From: Galaxea fascicularis
Lineage: Eukaryota; Cnidaria; Anthozoa; Scleractinia; Euphylliidae
DNA length: 64,000 bases
NCBI GenBank assembly: GCA_948470475.1
Contig: OX419337.1
Location: forward strand, 27,806,372-27,870,371
Direction: 5' to 3'
Made by a program: the position numbers and the translations under genes. Below the pieces are notes generated by a model. It was not told the DNA's origin. It did no database searches and saw only the letters and a program-made list of their open reading frames with translations. Position 1 is the stretch's first letter. Every line of letters starts with the position of its first letter. Below, piece after piece: positions 11,375-24,600 of the stretch.

Positions 11375-12080
11375 GGTTATGAGGGAATACGCTTCAGTCG
11401 TGTAATTAGTTTTAACTCGACCACAAAAATAAACCGAAAAATGTCATCCTTTATCTCTTCCTCAATGTTTCCAAAAATTAAGCACTTAAGCTCAAAATCA
11501 TTGGCCAGGGCATATGATCATAAATGATCTTCGGTTAATTGACCAAAACCAAAATATCGAGTAAACTGTAACCAAAACATTTTAAGTGTATTTTCCCAAT
11601 AACCTTGGTGCCTATTCATAAGATAGTGACCCACGCGGTGATACTGATTATGTCTCTTTTTTGGCAATCTTCGTTGATTCATCCCTCCGTTTGTGAACAC
11701 TGTACGAAAAATTCATATTCCATATTAATGAAATTTGTGGTTATGAGGGAATATGCTTCAGTGTAATTAGTTTGAACTCGACCACAAAAATAAAAGAAAT
11801 CCCCATCCTTTATCTCTTCCTTTGTTTCCAAAAATTAAGCACTTAGGCACAATCATATGCCAGGGCGTCTTGATTATGAAAGATTTTCAGTTTATTGACC
11901 AAACACAAAATATCGGTAAATTGTAACCAAAACATTTTAAATGTATTTTCTCAATAACCTTGGTGCCTATCCATAAGATAGTGACCCATGTGGTGATACG
12001 CATTATGTCTCTTTTTTTTGGCAAACTTCGTTCATTCTTCCGGCTCCGATTTTGAACAGTGTACAAAAAAATTCCGCTGT
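11375..12080. repeat. 364-bp direct tandem duplication
   Basis: Two diverged copies in the same orientation start with GGTTATGAGGGAATA at 11375 and 11739 (period 364). Both contain CCAAAAATTAAGCACTTA, CATAAGATAGTGACCCA and ATTATGTCTCTTTTTT. The first part also matches the 5' flank of ART copy 1 near 9026-9115, so this is a further tandem duplication of ART upstream sequence. Confidence 0.7.
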
Positions 12081-12879
12081 GCTGTGTATTTATCATTGTT
12101 TTCAGTCTTTCGTTGAGTTAACAGATGTGTTAAGTTGGGCTGTAAGAACCTCGCAACGCCGGCGTGGTTTAAAATATGTAGTTATAGGTTTCAAGTCAAT
12201 TCAGTGTTGGGTACATTAACAAAAGGAAAGGGTCTGCAAAGAAATAACTTGACGGCAGCTAAGCATCGGTGCTCATGAGCCCATCATCCTATTAAATATT
12301 TACGCTTCCGTGGAAACACTAACCAAATATTATTCTGTATTCAAGAAACACTAGCTCTCAAGGAAAAGCATCATTAGCGAATCTTGGGTCGCCCCATGTA
12401 AGGTAATCTAAGAGAGTCTTGGATTCCGGATTCCATGCTGTGGATTCCGGATTCCACAGACCAAAATTACCTGGATTCTGGATTACCTTACATGGGGCGA
12501 CTTGGGAACTCGATAAAATAGACGGAAAAGCTACAGTAGATTTTCTCATCTCAACGCGTTTTTGGGCTTGAACGATCGTTGCACGAGGGTTGCATGTGAC
12601 TTCAGTTAAGTTTTACTGGAGAAGTGTCAGCCAAAACAATGTCTGCTCTACTGTTTCATATCAGTATCATGCCGTGATACCATTTTGGCTGAAATAATTC
12701 TTAAATTTAAGCTAAGTGTGCGGTGGTAAGTCCTTGCCATTTATCAACGAACTGTCTTTGTTTGACTTAACAACTTATTATGAACGCTACCAACGGTCTT
12801 AAAGGCTTTTTCTTAATTTCCAGTCGTATGGAAATCCTCCCAAATTCAAAAGCTGGATTTCCATAGTGATATGACTTAA
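12081..12879. other. intergenic region with one hairpin element
   Basis: No gene recognised. It contains the hairpin at 12389-12500 and AT-rich filler up to the 3' end of the cupin gene. Confidence 0.4.
12389..12500. repeat. hairpin MITE
   Basis: Terminal inverted repeats of about 22 bases (TCGCCCCATGTAAGGTAATC at the left, complement at the right) enclose repeated GGATTCCGGATTCCA phrases. Length is 112 bp. It has no coding capacity. Confidence 0.75.
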
Positions 12880-13474
12880 TTAGGCGGGGTGATATTCAAT
12901 TGCCATCCAGATGCAATCAGAATCACAGTAATATTGGTGCCAGCCATAGAACAGGTCGCCATTTTCTTTGACGCCAGCAAATGGATCATGGGTGAAGCCA
13001 GGAGCCATGTGCACGTCTTCATATATGGTCTTAAAATCCTTGTCATGGAACTTCTGCATCCTTCCTGCTCCATAAATCTGGGTGTGGACCTCCAGCATCT
13101 CTGGGCCGGTTTGGTGATTGTGGATTCCGCAGTTTGTCTTTGCTGGACTGAACCAAACGTTTACCTTGATGTTATACTTCTTGACGTCACTTTTATGACC
13201 TGGCTGCTCAAATCCGGTCACAATGTAGGGATCAAACTCAACTGACCCCACATCAAACTGAGGTGACTTGTACAGCGGGACGTCCCGAGGGTAGGTCGGG
13301 TCCAGAGCTGACAGATGACACCAGCCATCTTCATTCATCATGCCCCCAATGTTGGTTCCCTCTGGGACTTTAATAAGGACGACGGACTGGGCACTAATGA
13401 TGCTCAGACCTGAAAAAGGGAAGTCACTACCACTGACATTTGATAAAACCAAATTCTTTGTACAACTTCCCCAT

Positions 13475-13505
<31 letters not shown>

Positions 13506-15420
13506 CCCCCTTTATTTGTGTTCAAAGAGACCTTTAAACGGTAAAATCTATCACTGGAGATCAAGGAGGAGTATTTAGGGAGCCGAGATAATTACCTTTC
13601 GCAAGGAGACAATTTTCATTCGCACTTGTGTCTTTCGATACTTTCTCATCCTTACAACAAATAAGATAATACTCGTAGTGTAGTCCGCAGAAAATACCAT
13701 CCGACGAAATGAGAGCGTTTATTTTTCTAATTCTGGATCTTTCTTACACCAGTCGGGTTCTCCAAGGAAACTCTCAACACGCTTGGGATTAAAATTTGCC
13801 AAAAGTCTTTACTGAGGTGCGCTACTTGTTTTCAAGGAGAAGAAGGGCTTATCATTTCAGATATTTTTACACTTCAAAGCTGGTTCAACTTGCATTTGGA
13901 AGGGATTTTTGAACCTGATTGAAAATACAAAATGTACCTCACTGCGATAAGCCCGACCAAATGAAACTCTATCCTGCGAGCAAGTAGAGGGAGTGGGAGA
14001 GGGGGAGGGGGAGGGGGGTGGGGAAAAAGGAAACCGAGGGAAGAGATCGAGGCTGTTACACAGATGGGTTGAAAGAATAAACAAGCCATGTTGTCATGAA
14101 ATTAACATTTCTACTGAATAAATTATCAAAAACCGCAAACTGAAACACGCTCTAAACCACAATGTGCTCAGAGGATACTAAGCCGAAAATAAACGCTCTT
14201 CGGAATCTACAGTCAATATAAACTCCAGAGACAGTAAATCCATGTGCGACTAGTTATCCAAAAAGCTATAATAACTTAGTAGAACCTGATCAGCCTACTG
14301 TGCAAATTCTTAGCTAAGGTGCGTTCAAATGGTAATGATCACAAGAAGTTATAAACTAAAATAACAAGTTGTAATGTAATATATTCGCATTCGTAGTGTT
14401 AGTTTACCGAGATGCAACTCGTCACTGTGGCACACGACTTGTCTGCCACATCTGCGAGATTTGAGACAATGAAGGCCGCGTTGGTTGCTATGTTTTGCAT
14501 AACCCAACCTACCGAAGTTTGCACGATAGTCCTGCCGAAATTCGAAGTTTACACCTTTATCTATACAGTTGCGCTTTTTCCACTAAACTCTGTATATATA
14601 GGTCACGCAACACTCCCATAGACCCTGTAAACACTCCGAAAGTTGTCTCATGAGGAGGGTTGTCTCGGATACCCTAGACCACGTAAACGGGCCCTTAGTT
14701 GACTAGCCTGTGTACACAGGCTATCAGTTAACATGACATTCTTCTACTTCAAGGTTTATGCTTATATTGAGAGTATCAACGAAGGCATAAGCTTGCTTTT
14801 GCCTTCAGAGAAGGAAGCACGAAGTCGAGATCAATTTTTTTCTCCCAAGGATCACTGAAGGATAACAGTCCGCACAACATTTACATACTACTGAATACAG
14901 TATTGACGTACAACATTTTCTCTATGGCATGCAGTCAATGAATGCTGCTAAAAGGGATCTAGTTTCGGAAATACCTTTCAACGGTCTAATAAACTTGGTT
15001 GTAACTTCAAACGCTGGACTCGGCCATAGTGTCGTTCAATTCAAGTTAGAGATCTTAGGTCCTGCGATTCTGCGCTCATCGTTCCATAACATTATTAAGA
15101 ATAACCAAAGCCCCTAACTTCATGTGCAAAATCTTGTTTTTAACAGGCAAAAATAGCTTTTGGCTGTCTATTGCGTGTCTAAACTAAGTCTCAAGGCAAA
15201 GAAGACAACGCCAACATTCAACATGAGTATTACCTTGCAAAATGGTCGACTTTCTTGGCTTCAAAACCTTGCGGGGTTGCGGACCTGAAATGATGGCATC
15301 AGAGTTTGAAATATTCACCACAATAGTGGGTTTCTTCAGCTCTTTATCCTTCACGTCGGTAAGCCATTTTGCGTTCAAAAACTTGGAAAACTCAAGACGC
15401 TTTTTGGAATTGGAAGACAT
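12880..15420 (-). CDS. cupin-domain protein (2 exons)
   Basis: Exons 15234-15420 and 12880-13409 join in phase (CAAG|gtaata donor, tttttcag acceptor) to give 238 residues. The intron is about 1.8 kb. The C-terminal half has both cupin metal-binding motifs. Motif 1 is His159-x-His161-x4-Glu166, followed by EVHTQIYGAGRM with the E-x6-G spacing. Motif 2 is APGFTHDPF with P-G-x2-His203. These residues would bind one Fe, Mn, Ni or Zn ion in a single-domain cupin. The phrases NCGIHN and IYGAGRMQKF, and a C-terminal WMAIEYHP, recall uncharacterised microbial and fungal cupins. There is no signal peptide, so it is probably cytosolic. Substrate unknown: a dioxygenase, isomerase or binding protein is possible. 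Confidence 0.78.
13410..15233. other. intron of the cupin gene
   Basis: It is bounded by a GT donor at 15233-15232 and an AG acceptor at 13411-13410 on the minus strand. It holds a purine-rich G-run tract at 13985-14035 and no recognisable exon. Confidence 0.65.
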
Positions 15421-17699
15421 TTTCTCTCTTTGTATGAGATTTGCAAATGCTCAATGAACATGGCAGGCCTAAATTTAACCCCACAAATGACAGATGGTTG
15501 ATGGCATGCCATCAATCATGACGCGTGAGCCACGCACTTAACATGTTGAACAATACCTATTTGCAGGTTTTCCAGTGAGGTTTAGAAACGTTTTACTTCA
15601 CTGTTTAAACCGTCTAAAATTAAAAAAAAAAATGGCCGAGAGTTTAGATAAATAGATCAGATGATTTCTTGAATAAAAAGGACGAGAGGCTTTCAGTCAC
15701 GTCTTTAAACTCGCCTCTTCCTATGCAATATAGTTCTAGTTGAGTAAGCAAAGCGAATTTTAAGCAAAATCTCCCTACTTCACACGTACAAGACAACCGT
15801 GGTTGAATTGGTCAATACTTTTTTCTCTTGGTCTTAATTTTTATGCCGGCTGGGTATATATTAACCTGCTACGTGGCTCCGAGAAAAAAAAAACAGATTC
15901 ATTTTAGCGGTCTGTGGTTTGATTGCAAATTGTGATCGGAAATAGTAAATTGTCTTGGAAACATGTAACGATTTGGCTCCTCTATCATCATTTGCATTGC
16001 TTTTAATCCAACACATTTTCAAAACCATACAAGGAAGCCATCTGACAATTTAGAATACAGAATGAAGAAGGCAAGGCCGAGAATCGAAATCATTGTACAA
16101 ACCAAGTTTTAATTTATTACAAGATTATTAATAGTTACAACACTTCGGCTCTATTGCAGAGTCATAGTCATGTAGATAAACTTTCACAAGAGGCAAATGT
16201 CACAAAGGTGTTACCATTACGTAATATAACATGACAAGAATGAAATCAAAGAAACAGGCAAATTCTCGAGAGGCTTCAAAGTTTAAAATTCTTGATGTAG
16301 AAGGCTTAGTACCATTACGCAAGTCGGATACTATTTCGTAGAACACACTGATGAGGGTGAGACGATCGGACTTCAGTAGGCGCTTCTAATAACTTACGGA
16401 TTTAAGGACAATTGCTGGATATATAGATCTAAGATTGCACTCCACAGTCAATTATGGCCTTTTATTTCTCATTAAACGTTTCAGGTCCTTTTGTATCGAT
16501 TTCGCTAATTTTTCTCTTCCAGAACACATCGCGCTCATACAAATCCTTTGAGCATACAACAAATCTTGACTGAGTCACGTAGGGGGTCGATCTAGTTTTA
16601 GTAATAGTGCACGTCGCTATTCATTGCAATATAGCAAGATGATGATGCATGGGTTGTTCTGACCTGGTGGCATACACCCATGAGCCTCTGGAGAATTAGT
16701 CCTGTTTTTCAGATTACATTCTTGTCATGTTATATTACGTAATCGTACCTTCATCCAATCAGAGATCGTCTTCCATTTATTAATTCAAGACGCAAGTTGT
16801 TTGCAATTTGTCTGAATATTCTTTGGTACTTAAACGTCTGCGGAGTTTCTTTGTGAGGTATTGCTGTCTGGTCCGGTCGTGCAGGTAAGACATCCTCCAC
16901 TGTTTCCAAGCTTTTGTGGCTTTTTCCTTCTTATTTAGCACTCTAGGCTACAATGTTACATGTTGTCGTGCAGCTCTGCAGTTTTGGCGTTGTGATATTG
17001 ACCTCGCGTTCCCACCGAAACCGCCCTGTTTATGTGTTGCTAACCTGACGCTCACTGAGCTTTTTACCAAAAACATAACATTATGACACCGGTCAAACAA
17101 ATTTTCGACCATGAACAGCCGTTTACCTGCTTTACCGAGCGGCTTTTCAAAGCCTGAAATCGGCAAGAGACGAAAAGAGCCACAGTAGAACTCGCTCAGC
17201 TGTACGCTAATTCTTCGTGTCTCCAACAAAGTAGAACATGCACGTTTGCATGCATGAATACATGTGGCGTTCAGAAACAAAGGAGTCCAACCGCTGGTAT
17301 AGAGGAAAGGCTTGGAACGATTTCTGGCTAAATAATTCTCGTCAGATCAAGGTTATGGCGAAAATAGAAGACGACACTGGGTTGACAGTCTTACGGTATA
17401 GAGAATTTTTTCGTGCGGTTTTATTTGGTTACTTTTATCTTGATTTGCGGTATTGCGATACTCTCCAGACATCAGGGATTCTGGACCAATATTGTCAGTA
17501 GCTTTATTCAGTCGTAAAAGAAATATCCTTTGCTGCTATTCGGTTTCTAGTCGTTTCGTAAACAGTCCGGTTCTCGTCTTCACTTCGCAAAGCTTATGTC
17601 AAGCTTGGATAAATTTTGCGCGCGGGGTCAAATACTTAAACGTGACGAAATGATATTGAACAGTTATTGCATGGAGAACCTAAGGTGATTTAGCATGAA
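15421..17699. other. intergenic with a diffuse inverted-repeat element
   Basis: No gene recognised. CATTACGTAATATAACATGA at 16216-16235 recurs as its complement at 16720-16745 (TCATGTTATATTACGTAAT). This suggests the ends of an old TIR element of about 535 bp. The minus-strand open frame at 16948-17280 looks like translated repeat sequence. Confidence 0.4.
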
Positions 17700-17856
17700 A
17701 CCAGTCCTGGTTTACCTTAATGAATGCCAGAATACACCGACTCGTGCCTGCCCGGTACATTATAGTCGTCATAGGAACTACCAACCCTAAAGGCTGCGTT
17801 GCGAATGCTTTTTTGGTGAAATGCTAAATAAATTAATTTCGCATTTGATTTGTAGA

Positions 17857-17952
17857 TAGCCTCCCACGCAGTCGTTTTTTCACCTCCTCCCCACAAACTT
17901 GCGGGGAGGAGGTGAAACACGACTCCCCTAAAAACGACTGCGTGGAAGGCTA
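17857..17952. mobile_element. 96-bp hairpin element with 9-bp target duplication
   Basis: It begins TAGCCTCCCACGCAGTCGTT and ends with the near-complement (AACGACTGCGTGGAAGGCTA). It also has an internal second palindrome (CACCTCCTCCCC / GGGGAGGAGGTG). The flanks are ATTTGTAGA at 17848-17856 and 17953-17961, a 9-bp target-site duplication. Nine-base duplications are typical of Mutator-like transposons. It lies inside copy 1 of the larger duplication and is absent from copy 2, so it inserted later. Confidence 0.75.
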
Positions 17953-20410
17953 ATTTGTAGAATGATTACGGTTTTTCTTATCAAATGCATTTCGCTGGGC
18001 CATGAGTTCTGAAACTAAACTTCTGCTCTCCTGAAGAATACCATTGTTGACCGATTTGACATATTTGTTTTGTTTCAAGTGTAGACGCTGCTTTGTGTTT
18101 TTTTTTTAAAGAGACAAATCGCGTCGGTGGTGCCTATGAAGCCCGGGGCGATGCGGGGAGGGGGGGGGGGGGGGAAGGAGGAGGGGTTACTCCGGATTTC
18201 GAGTGACGGGGGGTGATCGAAGGACTTTCTTCCATTCTGCGATTTGTAGGAAAATTTGGCGAGTATTTTTTTTGGTGGTCTGATTTGAGTAGGAATTCTT
18301 TTGGGTATTCAAACGAATCTAAAGATTCGTGGTAACACGCGCGTATCCCGGTCGCGTAGTTCTGGGAAAAAAGTACAATTCTTTCTGGACACATTTAAGG
18401 CTTGGAGATTCGTCATGGCATTTTTTGGGAGTTTTGTTGGAACCCCAGGGATATTTTGTCGCTTCGAGTTTTGCCCCCATTCAATCATCCTCATCACTTG
18501 AAATTCATAGTACCACCTTCCCCCTCCCCCCGGCTATGAAGATTTTGGCGTCGAGAACAAAGTTAAATAAACATTTTGTTTTTGCTAAAAAACTGTGCAG
18601 ATCTAGTCATTAGATGGACCTTTTGCACTTTTTTCGGAACATTCGCATGCAAATGTGAGGGAATGCGGAGGGTTTCACTGTGCTGAGATGTAACATTGTC
18701 TCCAGGTACTGAATTGTAGCTGTGTTTTGGTTCTAATGCTAAGACCTGTACAAATATATAGATACGATATTGTTTTTTCACGTATCCACTTTCTATTGAA
18801 AACATCACCTGATTATATCGTGATAGTGATAATGGAACCAACTTTATTATTTTGGCATGTTTTATGGCCAGGAGTCAAAGGTTACAGCTTACTGGTGAGA
18901 CCTGTCAAACTCCCAGCACGTCAAAAACAAAATAGACTTACAACAACAGTCTCATACAGTTACTCTGCCTGAAATGGTTCTGATATGATGAAGTACATGG
19001 TGAACAACAAGTTGACATTTGAAAGGAGGTGCATTATCATCGTTGTAGTAACTGACGAGCTCAGAAGGCGGCATTGCGAGTGCTTTTTTTGGTGAAATAA
19101 TAAAACAGAATTCTCTCGCGTTTGATTTGCAGACTGATTATGGTTTTCAGTACAAACCGACGAGTAAACCACGTTAACCTTTTAAACTCCAAGATCAAAA
19201 TTTATATTCTCATTTCTTGCTCTTACACATTTGCTATAGAAGTAGTAGGGAGAAATTGTTATAGAGTATCAAGTAAACTTGTCTTGTGTGACCCTGTCCT
19301 TAATTCTCGTGACCACTCTATTTTATAAATCGTTGGTATTACAAGGTGAAATTGGATGCTGATCACTCTTACGGTTTAAAGGATTTTAAAAAAACGTGCC
19401 AAAGTTGTCACTGCGGAACACTGAGAGCAATATAAAAGGTTGCGTAATACTGCTGAAGATTCCTGAAACCAAGCGGAACTAAATAGACTTGATCAAATTT
19501 CACCCAAATCTTCGAAAACAAATGAAGCCCATGAAGAATGGGTGATATCCGTATGTGAATGAAATGCGACATTGCCTTCGAATTTCGATCAAACGGAAAT
19601 AAACCCGTCGATCCATGCTCAATTAAGTGCATGAAAGCTTCCTTCAAATGGGCCCAACAACGCTAAATTTACACTTAAAAAAGTGGGCGGCCACCAGGGT
19701 CCACAAAACCGTCAAGTTGTTTAAACACATAATGCGAAGAGTTACAATAATGGAAAAGTAGTTTTAAACGCCCGTGAATGAATATTTTAATGTGAGGATT
19801 GCGCTGCTGTAGTCACCTTCGTTCGTCCTTGCTAAAGCTCTCAAAAGAGGACCACAAGAGCTGTTCGGGTGCGGCTCGTTGAACAATGCGTCTCAGTGTG
19901 AATCAGACAATAACAGATTACGGCACCTAATGTGCGCAGTTATCCATGAAGGCTGCTACTGAATGAACATTTCACATGAAAAGTTAATATTAGCACACAT
20001 TTTTTTTTGTTTACTGTCAGCGTGTACGTGCGAGCCCGAACGTTTCATTTTCATTCGGATTAACCGAGGGAGAATTGAATGCCATCTGGAGCATGAAGAA
20101 CCACGTATTACCATAGTGAAGCAAAGATTTTGTTGAAGCTGACAGGAGTAATCAGCAAAGAATCAAAAGAGATGGGGTTATGCCTGCTTCCATTTGGGCA
20201 TGGTTCAAACTCTTGTGACTCCCAAAATATACTTTGGGTTCCCCTGTGAGTATCCCTACCTACGATGATAACGATATGCACTTTGCTGCCCGGGGGAACT
20301 CCCTATAAAATTTGACGGGGTGCTCGGCGGAAATTTCGAAAACAACCCCTAAATTTTTTCCCCCTCGGGCTTTGCTGGACCATGAGTTCTCAGTGAACCT
20401 CCACTTCTGG

Positions 20411-20541
20411 CCCCGCTGGATAGCGCTATCCACCGGGTAAATATCTATCCAGTGGATAGTGCAATTAACATTCCCATTCCTTATCCGCTGGATAGTGATT
20501 TATCCGGTGGATAGCGCTATCCAACGTTTGGACAACTGGGG
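20411..20541. mobile_element. 131-bp MITE with GGATAGCGCTATCC units
   Basis: The element starts CCCC and ends GGGG and carries several copies of the palindrome GGATAGCGCTATCC or TATCCAGTGGATAG. It interrupts copy 2 of the duplicated region exactly where copy 1 is continuous (CTTCTG ... CTGCTTTC versus CTTCTGCTCTC), which fixes its borders. Confidence 0.7.
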
Positions 20542-21687
20542 CCTGCTTTCTTGAAGAATCCTACCACATGAGTCATTGTTGACCGATTTGACACACATTC
20601 GTTTTTTAGCTCCCTGTGGATCTATTTAATACCCGAGGCAAATTGTGTCAATGGTGCCATTGATGATTTAGCGTCATAAACAAAATAAAATAAACATTTT
20701 GTTTTCCCTAAAAACGTGCAGACCTATTTATAAGAGAGACCTAACGCAGTCTGTTTTTTGGAACATTTGCATGCGAATGTAAGGGATTGCGCCAAGGTTT
20801 CACTGAACTGAGATGAAATATTTATACTTCCAAGCGTTGAATTGTAGCTGTATGTCCGTTCTAATTTAGACTCGATTCGTTCACGTGCCCAACCCTTTCT
20901 ATTGAAATGATCACCTGCTTACATAATAGTGATAATGGCACAGGAGTCAAAAAGTTACAGCTCACTGGTTAGACCTGCTGATAGCTCCCAGCACGTCCAA
21001 AAGAAAATATATACTTGTAACAGTCTCTCACAACCTCGTTCCCTTCCGTTTGGGTTGCGTTCTCAAAACGTCGAAGAGTTTTCGGTCCTGCAAAGTATAT
21101 ATCAAATGCAATTCCTTCTGACTGAAGCCATTCCCAGAAAATAGTTCGTTTTCCATCGCCCGACCATAGCAGCCAGTTTTTTTTGTGTCAAATGCAGAAG
21201 ATTGTCGTTTTCACGTTATTCGGATTTTCAAAGATGTTCCAAAACATTCCGAAAAATGCCTCGATTACAGCTGTCGCGAATATTTCCGACCTTTACTGAA
21301 GATTTCTAAAGATGTCACGACGAATTAAGTTTGCAGGTACACTGAAACCCTACCGTTTCTGTCGTTGTACTTTGTTTCTATGTCCCACAATCTGTCCGCA
21401 CTTTATGTCCCTGGCCAATGGCTTCCTGCCCTGGTCCAGGTCCATTTCTGTACCCCGACCTTGATGGTTTTGGCAGAATGCAATTTCGGCACCTTTACTA
21501 TTTATTCTGTGATATAGTATCGCAAGGATGGAGAAGAGATTCCTTGCTTCAGAATGTCGTTCGAATTCACATGCTAGCCATGTAACAATACTCGCTCCAG
21601 TAACAAGGGTCTAACAACGAAGAGAAAAATAAAGAGCACAATAGAAACGCTTTCCTTCGTTTGTAGGTCTCAAAACATCAGAGTACA

Positions 21688-24600
21688 ATGCCGTACGATT
21701 ACGTGCAACCAGACGAGTTCACACCCGAGTCACGAGTAAACTGGGTCTCAGTGGGAAAGGTGACCAAATGGACTCAAGAGGAGGAAGGAATTGTAGATAA
21801 ATTCACCCTTTTTCTTGACGGTGGCCTGAAGCTATACATCTACTTCCTCTCTCACTGTTCGTTTCGCGTTCGTTTCAATCCTGATCCAAACGCGCCTTAC
21901 GTGAAAAGCCGCTCGCCTGCAACGGAGGTGGAACGTATTGAAGCATCCAAGATCAAAGTAAAGGAGGAGGGCGAGTACTTGCATATAAAAACTGACAGGA
22001 TCGAGGTGAGTTGTTTGGGGATGAGAGGATGGGAAGTTTTCAGTTCCAGCGGGATGCCACAGAAATGTTCGGCTCCGTCTTGATTCTCAAGATATTATGC
22101 CGCTCAAGCGGTCGCTGTTTGAGTAATGGAGATTGTTTTTCATACACCTACGAACTACGTTTTTGAAAACAACCGTTTTTATGTTGGTCGCTGGTACCCT
22201 ACATTTTTTCTTGAGATTTTAAGGCGTTGTTAACAAATTTGGGCCCGAACTTCTCTTTAACTAAGGAAAATTAAACTTTCTCATTCTTGCAAAGGGCTCG
22301 CTGGGAACAGAAAAAAGAACTCTCAACTTGTCCCATCTGTACACAATAGAAGTGCTTTGTTTGCTGGGAGAAGGATTTCCGTTAGTTGTCTTGATGCACA
22401 TTATGTACAACTAAGGTCACGGGGGTGGGTTAACGGCGGTGGGGGCAGGAGGGTTCAGCAAAATCACGATTAGAAATTAAAGATCACTTGACAAAATTTG
22501 TTAAATAAACGCGGATAAAAAGCTGACGAGTTTTTCATGCAAACAAATTCAAATGTAATTCATCCATTTGCAAAGATCACCCAATGGAAATAGTGATAAA
22601 TCAATCACGGTTTCCGAAATATCTTCCTCGCAGGTGCGCGTGAATTTGAAGAAGTATGCTCTCTCGGTTTACCGTTCGGGGCAGCTCGTTCATGCCGACC
22701 CTGCGGACTACAATCTCGTCTACGTTGATCGCCAATATGGCGAAGCTGTCGCTCAGTTCAAGATGGCACCAACGAATGCTCAGTACTATGGATTTGGAGA
22801 GAAAGCAGGTGCAACGGTGGATAAGCGCCGTGTTCCCAAGCAACATTTCTATGGTCAGTATGCTGGTGGCAACGAGAAAATTGGCTCTACCATGACGTTC
22901 TTCAACTATGACAACTTTGGCTACACCGCGCCTGATCTCACTCCCGAGGGGGAGGTTCAGGGGCCACTGAATCCCAACTCTCCTTTGTACCAATCTTCAC
23001 CGTTCCTCATCGAATTCAACCCAAGTCCCGACGGAGCTTTCGCCGGGCTCTCGTATGCGAACGGTATCCTGCTCGACAACACTTCCCAGACGTTCATGAA
23101 CTTCCGGCAGGGAGACCAGTACTACATCGGTGCACTGCACGGTGAGCTCGATTACTACTTCTTTGCTGGTAACCACGTGGCCGAAGTGCTCAACGAATTC
23201 ACTCAGCTGACCGGACGCACGCGCATCAAGCCGAAATACATATTTGGATACCATCAGGGTGGGTATGGTCCTAACTACAACGAAAAATGGAAACTGATGG
23301 AAGTGGCACTTAAATATCGCCAGTGGAAGATTCCCATCGATGGACTCCACGTGGATGTAGATTTCCAGGTAAGAGTTCATTAAGGGTCTCATTGGGGAGA
23401 AGGGAGGGGTGGGAGGGGGCTAACTTTAACTGTTAAAAGCCTTTTCATGGCTAACGGTAACTCTTTTTCCGTCACGGTTAACTTAAAATGAAAAACAAAG
23501 AAACGTACATTGTTGAAATGAAACAGAGACTTTTTGCTTTTTCGGGATCTGTGTGTTAGTCTGGTCTTATCAGACAAACCTAGCGAGACGCAGGCTCCGT
23601 CAGAATGTCACGAGCAGAGCAAAGGAGGTAAAACGGTGTCGAGTGTTCTGAAGTCTCTAAATATCTCGAAATTTACCCTCTGTTTCGGGTTGAGAACTGT
23701 CATGTTGGAAATGTTAATTAATACACCTTGAATGCTCATGTTCCTATTTTTGTCAGACGAGGTATAGTCGACATTTTCGTTCTAGCTGTAAGTGATTTGT
23801 TATTTATGTAGAACAATAGAGTACATATTTCTTTGCAGGATAATTACCGCACATTCACGCACAGCAAAACCTTGTTTCCGAACCCAAAAGAAATGTTCGA
23901 TGCTCTGCACGATTGGGGCTTCAAATGCAGTACCAACATCACACCCATCATCAGCTGTAACACCGATGAAAACGGCGAGTACAGTCCGTACAAAGCCTTG
24001 GACACTGGCAAGGCAAATGGCATGTTTGTGATCAACACCCGTGAAGATGGCAGTGGTACTCATGACCCCTACGTCGGTAACGTGAACTATGGGCGTGGTC
24101 ACCTGACCTGGGGGCACTATCCTGACCTTGGAAGGCTGGACGCACAGAAGTGGTGGGGAGAACAGTACCGCGATCTGCTGGACTGGGGGCTGGATTTTGT
24201 CTGGCAAGATATGACTACACCGGCAATGAAAGCCAGCGTTCACCAGCCTGACTGTCCACTCTTGTCGTTTCCTATGGATTTGATGCTCAGTGATAATGAA
24301 GAAACCAGGTTAGTTGTCCTTCAATAACTTCCCTTCCCAAGTCATCTTCGCTCCAAGCATGAAGCCAACAGTCACGTGACTGTACATTTCTGTAACTGAC
24401 TGAAGCTCTTGCGTCCGTTGTGATGTGTCGTTACAATTATTTTAAGCAATTTTGCGTTACTTTTGTGACAGATATTCTACGACCAGTACCCATGAGGACA
24501 AGAAGCCATTTGCAAAAATACGTTGTTTGTTTAACTACAACCTGTGCAAGGCCACGTACCAAGGACTAGAACGTATACAGCCAAAGAAACGTCACTATAT

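Larger units (their letters stand above)
17700..21150 (+). repeat. diverged direct duplication upstream of the GH31 gene
   Basis: Copy 1 (about 17700-18970) and copy 2 (about 18980-21150, split by about 1.2 kb of other sequence at roughly 19150-20350) share many phrases in the same order. Examples are GAATGCTTTTTTGGTGAAAT and its variant near 19079, CCATGAGTTCT, TTGTTGACCGATTTGACA, AATAAACATTTTGTTTT, TGAATTGTAGCTGT and CAGGAGTCAAA followed by GTTACAGC. No reading frame is conserved between them. Confidence 0.6.

Noticed and set aside
11375..12080. CRISPR-like or satellite array
   Set aside because: Only two long diverged copies without regular spacers; a simple tandem duplication explains it.
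16948..17280. 110-codon minus-strand frame (serine/arginine-rich)
   Set aside because: Looks like translated repeat; no splice partners or family motif.
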